Source: Oxyruncus cristatus
Taxonomy: Eukaryota; Chordata; Aves; Passeriformes; Cotingidae
Direction: 5' to 3'
Length of the DNA stretch: 64,000 nucleotides
Assembly (NCBI GenBank): GCA_013399855.1
Contig: VXAY01004091.1
Location: 390,867 to 454,866, forward strand
Shown here: piece by piece, positions 14,310-27,300 of the stretch
Layout: each line of letters opens with the position of its first letter
Numbering within the stretch: the stretch's first letter is position 1
Translations under genes and position numbers: made by a program
Notes under the pieces: generated by a model
Told to the model about the DNA's origin: nothing
Database searches by the model: none
Seen by the model: only the letters and a program-made list of their open reading frames with translations

Positions 14310-14830
14310 GCTTGGCTTTAAAATAGCGTTCTGTGGGGAGTCTAATTAATGATGCAGAGGTAAAAGCAATATGGGATAAAATGCAACATGGGTTTACTAA
14401 AGGTAGACCTTGCCAGACTCACTCAATTTCTTTTTTTGAAAAGGTAACTATGAGGGCAGCAGGGGAGGTATTTCCAGTAAAAATAGGGAAGCATTCATGT
14501 CTTTGTACGAGGCCCAGGTGATACCATATGGAAAACTGCATACAATCCTGGTCACCCATGTTTCAGGGAGATACCTTCCAGCTGGAAGAGGCACAGAGAG
14601 GTCAGTGGGAAGGTTAGGAAAATGGATGTGAGATTTTCTGGCTGTTCAGCCTAACAAGGGGTGGCTAACTGGGGATGTGTCTATAAGATGCAGCTTGGGG
14701 AAAGGAGACCTAGATAAAATAAAAAACCACTGGCACAGAACCTACACATACAAAGTGGCAGAGAGTAAATTCAGGCTGGAAGGAAAACGAGCTGCAAGAG
14801 GTTTTCAGCTCAAGCTAAAAGGTTTCTGAG
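14310..14830 (+). mobile_element. Ancient CR1 LINE fragment
   Basis: An old, decayed CR1 in sense orientation. A short frame at 14333-14521 includes QHGFTKGRPCQT, which matches the reverse-transcriptase motif [12 protein letters not shown] of the younger CR1 at 27.4-28.8 kb. The element then jumps to sequence typical of the CR1 3' part, so an internal deletion is likely. There is no intact reading frame. Confidence 0.6.
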
Positions 14831-15210
14831 AAGGGTTGGGGGACAGAAAGCAGATTACAATTCAGGTTGAGCAGCGAATATGTGAGAAAGAATGGCCCAA
14901 CAAAGCGATCAGAGAGCAGGGAACTGCCAGACAATTAAAGGTTGTCTTAATTTCCTCAGTTCCCACTCGGTGATTTTGAAAGACAATTGCAATGGTTTTA
15001 CATAAAACACATGCTCTGAACTAACTTTCAAATCAAATTAAATGATGAGAAATGCAGCACAAAACTAGCATTACTATTAATTTTGCTAAACGGCAATTAA
15101 ATACAAGGTTACTTGACAATATAAGCGGATCACTATAATATTTTACAAAATTTGTATTTAAAATGTCTTTTATTTACTGATAATTAATATTATCTTAAAA
15201 GTAATTTTAA

Positions 15211-15337
15211 TTAGAATGATTTGAGTTGGAAGGGATCTTAAAACTCACTTAGTTCCAAGCCCCCTGCCATGGGCAGGGACACCTACAACTGGACATGGTT
15301 GCTCAAAGCCCCATCCAGCCTGTCAGCTTTGAAACCT
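15211..15337 (-). mobile_element. CR1 LINE 3' fragment
   Basis: Reverse-oriented CR1 3' end. The + strand shows TTGAGTTGGAAGGGATCTTA, then 'CCCTGCCATGGGCAGGGACACC' and 'TGCTCAAAGCCCCATCCAGCC', the standard complement of the CR1 terminal region. It is short and non-coding. Confidence 0.85.
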
Positions 15338-15986
15338 GATGGATTTGACACAAACTCTGCTGCACAAAGAAGGCTTAAATTTTTTAAAATATCTGAGAGA
15401 TAGTCTACAAAGCTGCAGCTAAGCTGCGTTAAAGGTTTAAAGACAATTTATTATTTTCTACTGATCTAAAATCCTTAAATCACCTTAAACTCTTAGCTCA
15501 CCTAAGACCTTAAAATAGAAGATCTTAAACTCCCTGTGTCACTGTATCAAGCATTAATCTGATCAATATTTACTAGACTTATGTAGATGAAAGTATAAAC
15601 TTTATATTTAAAGTTGTGAGGTCTTAGAAATGTCATGACTGAACGTGGCTCTCAGCTGACTTTGCTGAGGCTGCCTGGATTCATGTGAAGGTTCACTCTT
15701 CATAGGTTGCTTACTCTCTGTATTGCAAACATCCATTAAGTTTGGGGACCCCTCTTGGTCATTTATGAAGTTGGGGACCACCATAAAAAGGAATAGTCAA
15801 ATTATACCATACCAATTTTTCTTGCATGACTAAGGATCCCACAATATTTGAAGTTAGGATGAATAACTGCACTTAATCATTTTGTTGTCCTTCAGTTGGG
15901 TTTTAGTCACTCATTGCACAATAGTCACAAATACCATGAAACATAATCAAACTTGCAGCTAGTCTTTTTCTTTATTTTTCAAATCT

Positions 15987-16346
15987 TACAGAACCATAAA
16001 GGCTGGAAAAGACCTCCAAGATCACTAAGTCCAACCTTCAACCAAGTACCACCATGCCCACTAAAACATATTACAAAGTGTCACAACTACTCTTTTCTTG
16101 AACACTTTCAGGGATGGTGACTCCAGAACTTCCCTGGGCAGCCTGTTACAATGCTTAATCGCTCTTTCATTGAAGAAATTTTTCTTTATATCCATCTTGA
16201 ACCTCCCCTGGTGCAACTTGAGGTCATTTCTCCTTATTCTATTGCTAGTGTCATGGAAGAAGAGGCCAACGCCAACCTATCCACTACTCCTTTCAGGTAG
16301 CTGTAAGAGCAAAAAGGTCTCTCCTCAGCCTCCTTTTCATTCCTTC
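15987..16346 (-). mobile_element. CR1 LINE 3' fragment
   Basis: Reverse-oriented CR1. In order on the + strand it shows 'GGCTGGAAAAGACCTCCAAG', 'CTTCCCTGGGCAGCCTGTT', 'AACCTCCCCTGGTGCAACTT' and a 'CTCCTCAGCCTCC' box, which is the normal reverse order of the CR1 3' region. It is diverged, and no frame survives beyond about 96 codons. Confidence 0.8.
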
Positions 16347-19300
16347 ATTTCCAGAGAAACTTTACTTTCCCTACTCAGTGTTAAGTAGTCTTGTACTTCC
16401 TCCTATCACAAATTTTGTTGCAAATAAAGGGTAGTTTTGCTTCTTCTTTGTGTTCCCTTAACAAAAACACAAAGATAAAAAGAGAGCTTTGTTTTCCCCA
16501 GCACTGAAGAGGTGCTCAGAGCAATTAAAGATGAGAGAAGGGAAAAAAGGAAAGAAAAGAGGTTTTAAAAGACTAGCAGCTCCTCTTAACTGGAGTTACC
16601 CTGAATATTACAAAGGAGGGGGAATTCATGACTCAGCAGAGAAAAAGGACTGCAGCATCTTCATACACCTCAACAATACAGGGGTGATGGGGCAGCCTAA
16701 GGACCCAGCCAAAGTGTGTGCTCAGACAAAGGTCTTCCATGCTGGCCCTTGTCTCTTTGCTTCACCCTTCCAGCAAACACCTGACCAGCATTCACTCTTG
16801 CTCAGTAAGTAAACAGACTATAATCTGGAAACCTCCCAGGACAGCATTTGTAGCTTAATTTGAGGTATTAAGAAGGAGTAAATATGTTTTGTCTATAAAT
16901 TGGAGCATTTAGAGGGGGAAAAAAGGAATCAGAGGATATTGCCCATCTTGGAACACACAAGCCCAAGGAAAATCATAAATTAGGTAAACCTGCCCTCGAT
17001 ACTTCTTGTATGCAATTTAGGACTGGAGACCCTGCAGGCTGGGCCATACAAGTCCCTGTGCTCAAGTTACCAGCTCTGGAAAGGTGCTTCCTTTCGTGCC
17101 ATGTTGCCCACCTCACACCTCTGCCCTCTTCTCTCCTGGGTAGGGCACAGCTTTCAAATTCACCTCATAGCTGTGGAGCCCCTTTTGCCTCCTAGAAAAG
17201 CTAAACTGGAGGCTAAGCTCCATGACTGTCAGCAAAGCACAGCTGATGGCAAGAGCCACCAGGCAGCCACTTCTCTTTGCAGGCTGCTGCCGCACCTCAG
17301 GCTCAGCCAGAAGCCCTCCAGGTGCCACAGTGGCAGCTTCCCTTTCAATTAATAAATCTAAACCGGGAAGGGCCATGGAGAGGCAGGAATTATGCAGGGC
17401 AAAGGGGACAAGGCAAAGGCTAACAGCCTGAAGCAAGAAATCCAAGATGAAAAGATCCTAAAAACAAGGTCCGCCAGAAATCACCCACACGAACTCTTAC
17501 ACTGATGATTTTTTTCTTTGGAATGATTGGGGGAATGAAGGAGAGGAGGCAATGGCTTCAAGTCCAGGAAATAAACAGGCATACTCCAGGAATATTAATC
17601 ACTACAGAGAGACTTTGGGTTGCTCCAATGTGGGTGAGGTAGTCCCCTCTCTGCAACCTGGCCATAAAACTGTGACATTATCAGTTTTGCAAAAGTTCAG
17701 CTCACACTTTTCTCTCTCTGGGAAGGTGACCTGCCAAAAATGAGGAAAAACCCCACACTTTTTCAACCCCAGCAATTTAATAAACTACACCCATGTTACT
17801 AACATAGTTTTTGAAAGGATCTAGCAGATTAGAAGGGGGGAAAAATACCCTATTTAAACTCTCAGAGCTTTTCCAGCCCAGAACTGGATATGGCATAGCA
17901 CTAAATTGCACCTCTTGCTCTGCTCTGGTTCCTTTTCTCATGAAAAATACATCCAGAGAAGCCTGTTAGATCCCTCTAGCCGTTAATTCTACTGATTCTC
18001 AGATCCATTCTAGCACCTAAGAAGATATGTGAGGTGAGACCTTGAGATATAGCTCAGGGTCTTTAACAAAACCAGAAGGGTTTTGTGTCTTTACTGTTTT
18101 AGTAGGCAACTAACTACTTCCCCTCACATCCCCCTCACATCCCCCATTTGGTTCAGGCTTTTCCTTTCTACTTTTCAAGATCTGTGTGGTCCAAGCAGAA
18201 CTACAGCAATTCAACATGTTACATTCAGACATACCAGCAGTCTGCATACGCTAGTCTATGTGAATAGTTGAAGCTAACCCGAAAGTAAGCTGCTGACAAA
18301 GGGCAGCAGGAAGGGTAGGAGAGATGGACAACTTCTTTAGCAGCAGCCCACAATTAGAATAGCTTGAATAGCTTAATGAGAACAAAGCCTTCTATATCAG
18401 AGGAGAGGGCACTTTTTTTCTGATGAACCAGTGCTGAGGACCTGCTCTCAGTTTGATATGACTCTCTTCCCTCTTCCGTGGGTAATATAAGGCTCTGCTT
18501 TAAATTTTGAGCAAAAGACAATTTCTATGCAGGACAACTTAGGAAGAAGTTCTGCACTGATTTATGATGATCTGTGTGACTAAAGTCTTTCTTTCTTTGC
18601 CAATGTAATAAACCCTTCCTCTAATCTTTTTTGCAGCAGAGTAAATATTAGATGTAATACAGCAGATCTGGTGGCGGTTTCAGCAGAAAGGTGCTGGTGT
18701 CAGACCGTGCAGGATTGTACATATAAATGGCACCTCTTAAAAAACCCACGGATTTGCAAGGTTTAGAAATAGCGTGTAGCACTAGTGACATCTGCAGGAA
18801 CTTGTTGGTTTGAACAGGGAGAGGAAAAAAATGCCAAAATGAGGTTTCTCTGAGAAGCTATCACAAGGAAAACCAGCAGATGCACTCACAGCACCTGCCT
18901 TCACAAACCTACCAGGGGATGAACAGGCTCCCTCAACTGTAGTCTCAAGGGGTTAAGTCAGACCCCTCCTCTAAATCACACTGATTTTGTTGGCAATGCA
19001 CGTGGTTGGGGAAAGCTGGCCTGCTGCTTTACAAGGCACCTACACGGCAGTGTGACTGCCCTCATCCCTAGGAGTGAGAAATAAAATGGCCTGGGTGGGG
19101 TGACCAAGAAACACTGGCATGAAGAGAACAAAAACCAGTATTGTACCTTGTCCTACAGAAAACAGAGAAGGGGAACAGCTGATTTTTAAAGGTTTCCACA
19201 GATCAAGAGAGAGTATACAGGTCCAGCATCAGAATTTTGGTTAGGGCCCAAAGAATATTTTTTATGAAGGACTAAGCTGTTGTTCGGTAATGAAACTAAA

Positions 19301-19660
19301 AAAAAACAACTTTCCAAGATCCAGACAAATTCCTCCTAAAAAGCATGGCACTGTCTTTTATTCAACTCTAGCTGTTAGTCTTAGATGCACATCTGAATTT
19401 TGTTTATTAAAACTTTTTCTTTACACATTTTCATAGCAAGTTTCAGGTATTTCTGGTATTTTGAAACAACACCTTTATATATACATATATATATATATGT
19501 ATATATAAAGGCAGGAAGTTGTCTGGTCACTCTCATGAAAGAATGCAAATGTGAAAAATTCCAGATGGTTCTGTCAATCCAAGGGAGAAGTGAAATTTGC
19601 CTCTGACAGCAGCATCAGATTTTCCCTCTAACCAGCACCCTTACCTTTCATTAGCAAAGA
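16347..19660. other. Intergenic region, no gene recognised
   Basis: No exon series or transposon was recognised. The only unusual structure is the AT-rich perfect palindrome at 19472-19511, listed separately. Confidence 0.55.
19472..19511. repeat. 40-bp perfect AT-rich palindrome
   Basis: The sequence from 19472 to 19511 equals its own reverse complement with no spacer. It is built of alternating TA/CA steps capped by CCTTT and AAAGG. The caps make it more than a plain (TA)n run. Confidence 0.9.
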
Positions 19661-20284
19661 TCATAGAATCATAGAATCATGGAATCATAGAATGAGACGG
19701 GTTGGAAAGGACCTCGGAGATCATCGAGTCCAACCCTTGATCCAACACCACCGCAGTTACTAGACCGTGGCACTAAGTGCCACGTCCAGCCTCATCTAAA
19801 AAACCTCCAGGGACGGAGAATCCACCACTTCCCTGGGCAGCCCATTCCAATGGCTGCTTATCCTCTCTTAATTTTTCTTTCTGTAAAGAAATTTCTTTCT
19901 GATATCTAACCTAACCCTCCCCTGGCACAGCTTAAGGCCATGCCCTCTTGTCCTACTGCTGGTTGCCTGGGAGAAGAGACCAACCCCCACCTGGCTACAG
20001 CCTCCTTTCAGGGAGTTGTAGAGAGCGATGAGGTCTCCCCTGAGCCTTCTCTTCTCCAGGCTGAACAACCCCAGCTCCCTCAGCCTCTCCTCATAGGACT
20101 TGTGCTCAAGTCCCTTCACCAGCCTAGTTGCTCTTCTCTGGACCTGCTCCAGCACCTCAATATCCTTCCTGAACTGAGGAGCCCAGAACTGGACACAATA
20201 TTCCAGGTGTGGCCTCACCAGTGCTGAGTATAGGGGCAGAATCACTTCCACGTTCCTGCTGGCCATGGCCTGCAGGACCTGCAC
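19661..20284 (-). mobile_element. CR1 LINE, 5'-truncated, young subfamily
   Basis: A reverse-oriented CR1. It opens on the + strand with an ATCATAGAATC octamer tail, followed by 'GACGGGTTGGAAAGGACCTC' and continuous CR1 3' sequence. A minus-strand frame of 138 codons (19868-20284) encodes the C-terminal part of the CR1 ORF2, including [15 protein letters not shown] and [19 protein letters not shown]. It is closely similar to the larger copy at 27.4-28.8 kb, so both belong to the same recent subfamily. Confidence 0.93.
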
Positions 20285-20465
20285 TGACTGTGAGTTCAGA
20301 CCAGTATAGGAAAAATTTCATATCATCAGCACTTAGGTCTGTAATGCAGCTTACTTGTGCAACTTCCACAGGGATTCACAATCCATAAGAACCTTCTTGG
20401 TCTAAAACTTTCCCCTGACAGTTCCCAATATTTCTGCAGCTTGGCTTAAGGATAAGGGAACAACG

Positions 20466-21016
20466 TACAGAGATCTTGTGAGACCCTACCTGGGCTACTG
20501 CGTCCAGTTCTGCGACCCCCAACATAAAAAGGACATTGACCTGCTGGAGGAGGTCCAGAAGAGGGATACAAAGATGACCCAAGGGTTGGAGCACCTCCCC
20601 TATGAGGACAGGCGGAGAGACTTGGGATTGTTCAGCCTGCAGAAACAAAGGCTCCAGGGAGACCTTAAGCCTAAAGGAGGCCTGCCAGAGAGCTGGAGCA
20701 GGCCTTTTTACAAGGGCAGGTAGTAATAGGACAAGGGGGAATGGCTTTAAACTGAAAGAGGATAGGTTTATCCTGAATAATTAGAAAGAAATTCTTTACT
20801 GTGAGGCTGGTGAGGCACTGGCACAGGTTATCCAGGGAAATTGTGGATGCCCCATCCCTATTGTTCAAGGCCTACTTGGAGGGGGCTTTCAGCAACTTAG
20901 TCTAGTGGGAAGTCTCCCTGCCCAGGGCACAGAAGTTGGAACTAGATAATCTTTAAGGTCCCTTCCCACCCAAAACATAGCACTGATGCTATGATTCTGT
21001 GACTCTATGATCCTGT
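20466..21016 (+). mobile_element. CR1 LINE fragment, sense orientation
   Basis: A CR1 in the opposite orientation to its neighbour at 19661-20284. It encodes a decayed C-terminal ORF2 frame (20478-20723, with [20 protein letters not shown]) and then the CR1 3' region, ending with a partial ATGATTCTGTGACTCTATGA tail. It is more diverged than the adjacent copy and belongs to another subfamily. Confidence 0.9.
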
Positions 21017-21570
21017 GCCTTTCTCTGCTGCTAGTAACTTCTACATCAGAAGAATAAAAAGACTAATCTAGCCCCTCACCTAAACCACTCAATTTTTCTT
21101 GCCCACTAGCTTCTTTCTTACTCCCCTATGCTACTAACAATAGCTCGCAAAAACTGATGGAGACAAAACAACTATATTTACAACTTATTTCCCAGTAGAG
21201 TTGCAAAGGGTGCCAGAAAGGAGCCAGAGATATTACTGAAATGTCTGCCCATGCCCTGAAAACCAAGTTTGCCCCAAGAAGCACTGTCCAGTTAGATTAT
21301 TTATTCTGACAACTTCTAACATGTCAATTCAGCCCAAATGGAGGCAGCGTTAGTTGTTTCACTGCCCTCAGAGGACATAGGCTCCATATCTTGTATCAGC
21401 TAAACTCAACTTGCTTTTTTTTGCTTTTGCACAAGGCACTGCCACTAACTTTAAAAGGCCTCAGGCAGCTTATAAATAAGTCCCTCTTGATACCAGCATC
21501 CAGCTGGTTTTCTGGCCTGTACCAAGGAGCTGTGGCAGAGAGCAGGCTGGTATGAGAAGGAAGAAAAAGA

Positions 21571-21626
21571 CAGAATCACTGCATCAACTTAGTTAGAAAA
21601 GACCTCTAAGATCATTGAGCCCAGAC
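21571..21626 (-). mobile_element. Short CR1 3'-end remnant
   Basis: About 55 bp resembling the reverse complement of the CR1 terminus: AGAATCACTG, then TTAGAAAAGACCTCTAAGAT and CATTGAGCCC. It is too short to classify. Confidence 0.5.
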
Positions 21627-23534
21627 TATAAGACATGAGCGAGGAAGAACAAAAAAAAATATAACGTCATAAATATAAGAGTATGTGTCCTTATCTACAC
21701 ATGGCAATGACTAAATTTCAAGGGTATCATTTCAAAAACCTAACCAAAACTAGGTACTTGAATCACCAGAATGGGATACTTGAATCCTTATTGCTAACAC
21801 TATCAAAAGTATGTCTCATAAACATTAAGGAGCCATTTGATCCAAAAGCTAGTACAAAAGGATCTGTTTGCACATGTTCATCATTACTGACTTTATAAGT
21901 TGCATTTTAAAAGAATGAAAAAAGCTTTGCAGGGTAAAAGGCTGGTGCACACTGCACTTAAGGAAAACAGATGGGTGTAGTGGCACTTGTGTCTCGTATT
22001 CTGACCTGCTTTGGATATATACATCTGCTCACTTGTAGCAGTAATTACAAGCCCAGCTCATTGGCCAAGATGGTCGTGCTATTTTGGCATTGACTTAAAG
22101 ATGACATTTAGTCAAAATAACAAGCAAGAAGTGTATTCAAAGGATGCTGGAGAGGAGAGAGAAAAACAAATATGCTTTTGTAAACTCAGTTACACCAGAG
22201 GCTTCATAAGTTTACATTTTAGCCTCTGTTAGGCCAAACAGAAATGTAACAGGAAGGAAAAAACAATCAAAGGAAATTACAATAGGCCAAAGTCTTTAGA
22301 AGGACATGACTTTTCACCTCAATAGCAGAGTGTGACAGTGGAACAAGACCAGGCTGGGCTGAGTAATCACATGGTGTGTTTGGAGATGATACCAACATCT
22401 TCCTGTTGGATCTGTCATGATGCAGCTTTTTTAATTAATTAGTGATTAGACAGGCAAATAAGGGCTGTGTACCTGACCATCATTCTCCTGACACTGAACT
22501 CACATTCATGTTTTCACCTGCAGGTGTAAGGATGACTCTTTTTCCTCAGCACTTCACGCCTGAATCTTGCGCAAGTTTATTCGCAAAAGGCTGACCATCC
22601 ATCACTGTTTCCTAGTATTTAAAAAACTTTCAAAAAACCAGAATTGAGATTATTCCCTTTTAGTTGCGGGGGTTTTTTAATTATGTATTTCTTTGATGCA
22701 TTCTTTGCAATATTTTATTTTCATCTGTTGTATCCCATCTTAAGCTGAGGCCTAATGAGCATTTCTCAGTTCACAATGTGGCCCATGGGGGAGTGGGGAT
22801 GCACCACCACACGTTCCCTCAGCCAGCAGCAGTGGATTTTCTTCCTCAAGGAGTAAGAACGCTTTCCTATGATCTCTCAAAACAACAGCTGTAGAAGGCT
22901 TGTTTATTGCAGAATAGCTGGACAATCACATAAATGCTTTACACAACTAAATTCTCTACTGCTGCATCTGAACAAACACACAGAGTAATGTTCTTCTGCA
23001 GGGAACACATACACTCAAGTTTTTGAAAAATGGACAAAAACCTTTAGTGAAAGGAAATAATCCTGCTAGGTGTCTGGAACAAAACTCGTAACTTAACTGG
23101 ATGTTTGATGTAGGGAAAAATTCGATTCTGAACGCAGTACAAATTCTTCAAAAGAAATGGAACAGAGAAGATAGTAACTTTAGAATACTATGGCAAATAC
23201 CCATCTTCATTGTATTTTTAACTAATATCACCCATAAACACAAATATAAGCTGTACTGCAACTGAAGATACAGTATCTTCAGCAACCAGAATTATGATAA
23301 CGTGGATAGACTACTAGGCAAAGTCAGACAGAAGCAATAGCCTTGAAGTGGCCAATTGAAATAGCTGGGAAAAGCACACAAACCTTGGGCATGCACGTTT
23401 GTCTCAAGGAGAACATTTCACAGAAGGCTTATTGAGACTTTCCAACTGGACTAATCTCTTGGAAAAGACTAAATCTAATTTCAAACTGTGGCACTTTACA
23501 TCCCTCATCCAGCTAATCTTTTTCTTTTTTCCTT
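21627..23534. other. Downstream flank / possible 3' UTR of the receptor gene
   Basis: No gene is recognised in this stretch. The part nearest 23534 lies directly after the receptor stop codon on the minus strand and is probably its 3' UTR. A TTTATT on the + strand at 22903-22908 reads AATAAA on the minus strand, about 630 bp past the stop, and is a candidate polyadenylation signal. This is weak evidence, since such hexamers are common. Confidence 0.35.
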
Positions 23535-24320
23535 CTAAAAAGAGCCTGGTCTCAATGTGGCAAACTTTTTGGGACTTAATATTTTCAGAAAAGCCATCCG
23601 AAATTTAACATGACATAGAGGGTAGAGAAATGGATTCAGAGACAAATTGATCCATAAAAGCCAAAAAGTTGCTTCATACAGGGTGTTATGGACACAAGTT
23701 CCCTGGCAGGCGCCACGAATAATCATTAATAGAGAGTATGGGGCCCAGCAAAAAGCAAACACACAGACAATTATGGCAAGTGACTTGGCAATTTTCTTGT
23801 CCTGCTGCAGTTTTGACTTAGTCTTTGAACAGAGGGAAACAGAAAATTCATTTTCTGGAGTAACAGAATTCCCTCTGGATGGAGATGAGCAGTCAGTTAC
23901 CAAAGACTCTTTCTTTGGTCTCACGGAAGAAGAAACACTGTTCTCTGCTTCAGATGAAGGAGAAGATGCCCCTGACCTTGGCAAGGGGCAAAATCTCCAG
24001 GACAGGATGCTGCTCCTCGGAGGCTCACAGTCCTGCACACTGACATGCCGCTGGCGCCTCTGGATGCTGTGGAAGATGTGCATATTGAAGTAGGTCACCA
24101 GGAGCAGTGGCACAAAGAACTCCAGGGTGGACGCACACAGGAGGAAGTACCAGTTGTCATAGAACTCGGCGTAGCACTGATCTGTCGCTACTGCGCTGTG
24201 TCCGGCCACGAGGTCCCAAAAGAGGATTGCTGGGCAGTAGAGGAGAAAGGCTAAGACCCATATGGCCACCATCTTGATGGCAGGGTTGGATGTTATTCCC
24301 TGCTGGGCTCTGTAAGATAC
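23535..24320 (-). CDS. HRH4: HRH4 copy A, exon 3 (TM4-TM7, stop)
   Basis: The acceptor reads CTTTGCAG followed by GTATCTTAC, phase 0. It encodes residues 139-399: TM4, extracellular loop 2, TM5, a serine-rich third intracellular loop, TM6, TM7 and a short C-tail ending in TAG. Confidence 0.92.
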   Translation of the reverse strand, partial: VSYRAQQGITSNPAIKMVAIWVLAFLLYCPAILFWDLVAGHSAVATDQCYAEFYDNWYFLLCASTLEFFVPLLLVTYFNMHIFHSIQRRQRHVSVQDCEPPRSSILSWRFCPLPRSGASSPSSEAENSVSSSVRPKKESLVTDCSSPSRGNSVTPENEFSVSLCSKTKSKLQQDKKIAKSLAIIVCVFAFCWAPYSLLMIIRGACQGTCVHNTLYEATFWLLWINLSLNPFLYPLCHVKFRMAFLKILSPKKFATLRPGSF

Positions 24321-27300
24321 CTGCAAAGGAAAAAGAAAGAAAAAGGTCAGACTTCTGAGATACATTTTGGAACCAAGAGAATTAGCAGAAGAAGTCATCA
24401 GAGTGCTTGGTAATTTAAAGCTGTGGATATGCTGATCAGCTGAAGCTCACCCAAGCATGTTTAATTCATTGATGTTGATGTAGCATAGGGTTGTCTCTCT
24501 ACAGGTTAGTGTAGCTGTACAAGGATCGTGGTCCAGGGAATGAAATGTGATCATCCATCAGTACCTAGTAATTTGGTATGCCTTGTTTGAGACACCTATG
24601 ATCTGAAGTGCCAGAGTAACTAGTACCTTGTAGTTTTCAGGGCATGACTCCCATTCATTGGCAACTGCACTTCTTTTTACAGTATTTTGCAAACACATAA
24701 TGCTATAGACATCACAGAAGTCAACAGAAAATGTGGCACAGAGATTTAACATCCACCTTTAAGAAAATTGCTTATTGGACACTTCATGAGAATGTAGGAA
24801 TAGATTCCAGTTCTGCAATGCAGCCCTTAGCTGATGAAACTACAAAATCACGCCTTTCCTTCCTTCTCCAACCACTTTAGGGCCAGTACCTATTTTCCAT
24901 TATATGCTGCAGACAGAGAGATATGTTGCAGTTCACATCCAGTTCCGCCCCTTTCACAGGATGACAGGTAAACAATTCTGGGAGCTTAGATATCCAACTG
25001 AAAACAAAAGTTGTTGAGTTAATGTCACATTCATGCAGGTGCTCTGAATTTTGGATTTTGTAAATGATGAGTCTTTGGCTTTCCAATGTAACATTTCTTA
25101 CATGCCAGATGTTTTGGTGCTTGATTTCCCAGATTTTTTCCTTAAAATAAAATAAAATCATAAAACTTAATATAAAGGCAATTATAGTAAGTGGAACTAA
25201 TTACAATTAACAAAAATAAGACTGAATTCTATCGTATGATGTTATGTTGACAGTCTCACACATCATAAAAGAGCTGGAACCTTTAGTTCTCCCTGGCATT
25301 CCCTGCCACTTGAACTAACAGCGTAGCTGGTGACAAATGCTGGTATCCATTTTTAACATTATCCAAGACATAAAGCACACACAACATGTGTAGGATACTC
25401 TGCAGAAAGCAGAGACAGAGTGCATCAGACGTTTGGGATTCTGCTCCAAGAGGAGTTTATTGCCACATTTCAGTCTACCCCTTGTCCCACTCTCTGCCTG
25501 TTTGCTCTTGCCCCCAGTTTTCTCCAGGATCATTTGAGACCACAACTCAGGTCTAGACATCCTCTCTGATGTCCTTTATTTCACTGCCTTAGCTCCACTG
25601 CCTTTTCCTCCCATGCCTGATTTTACATCCAAACCCAAATCCAGTTTACTCTGAATTTCCTCTTTCCTTGCCTCTTTTTTACCAGTCTCATGCCTCACCC
25701 TTTTTACCCCCGAGTCTGCTTTTCCTCAACCAGTAGCACAACAACTTGAAGCAGAAACGGGGAGAAAAGTCCTGGTTGACCAGCTCTGTGCTAGAGCATG
25801 CTCAATGCAGAATATTCACCCCATCTAACCTCAAATATCTAATAATCTCCACATGTCAGTATGTTTTTGAGAGCTATTATCTCAATTAAATTTTGGGCTT
25901 ATACTCCCAAACATAGCAAAGGTTGGTGAATATAAGCCTCCAACAAAAAAAAATCAGAGAAGCTGTAAACAGGGTACTTACAGCTCGAGTAACTGAGAGG
26001 AAACGGTCATAGCTGATAAGAACAATGTTAAATGCTGAAGCCGTGCACAGGAGATAATCCATAACTAGCCAGAGCTTGCAGATGCCTCTTCCCAACTGCC
26101 ATTTTCCCGTCAGGCTGTAAGGGATGTAGAGAGGTATGCAGAACACACCTATGGAAAGCAACCACAAAGACACCGTACGGTTCATATGGACTGCAAATGG
26201 TACTCCTGGAAGCAGAGAGACACATTATTCTGGTATGTGGGCAAAAGAAATTAACAAATCTATTAGGCTGGACATGTGGTTTACATACGGAAATTCTCAA
26301 ATTCTTATGAAATCTGGTGGTGACTTCCTATTTATTAGATCTTAGTGTGATTTACGTATGCTGATTGTTGGAAATAAGCTCAAAGCAAATCAGCAAAGAA
26401 GGATCTACTGAAGAAGAAAACTGCAGTCTAACCAACTTACACTCTCTAGAGATACATAATTAGTGCTGTAGCATATAGGCACTGTGGCTGCATTCTGACA
26501 CGCACCCTCATCGCTGTATTTCCTCTATTCTTTTATCTTTGAGAGCTTCCCCCAGGCATATCTACAGCTGTTGCCAATGGCAGGGTTTTTTTGTACGATT
26601 GATTAGCATTTGTAAGCTGAACACAATATATTGGACAGTTTGTGTGGTGTTTGGAAATGTCTTCTACCAGAGATAGAGCAGACACAGCAGAAGTATGAAA
26701 CTCCCATTTTTAAGGAGTGTTCTAATCTCGTGCTTGTTGTCCACCTGAGAATAACTCCAGAACCATTTTTTTTCTGTTAAATTTGGGGTTTTTTGTCCAA
26801 AAGGTCTTCCACAGAAGTACTTAATTAAGAAAATTATGTTTGTGTTTTATTTTTAGGCCAGCAGCTTCTTCATTTTACCTCTAATATTCTTTCAAAAGTG
26901 TGGTGCAATATCTGATACTACATTCCTGGAAATGCTCATTTACCAGAGACAAATAGAAAGTTACATGCAGCTTCAAGATTCATTTTAAACTCTCCAGCTT
27001 ATTATTTTCTGGGTATGCCCATCAAGACCTTAGAAGTTACTGAACATTACCAGTCTATGTGGCCTACTGACAATAAACCTCTGGGCTATGAGCTCACAGA
27101 ATGCTATCAACAGGGAAGTGTGCACAGCTCTTTTGATAGTGATGGCTTCTTTACATACCCTAGATACAAGCAGCAACACTTTTGTACAAAATACACATTT
27201 TCCATAGTTGCTCATGACAGCAACTGTTCTCATCAAGTTACATGGGATCAATGTTTGCTTTCATATCAAAAAGGAATTACCTTTTTTAGCTATAGATATA

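Noticed and set aside
23647..24254. + strand frames of 148 and 69 codons
   Set aside because: They lie antisense within HRH4 exon 3 and arise from its coding composition.
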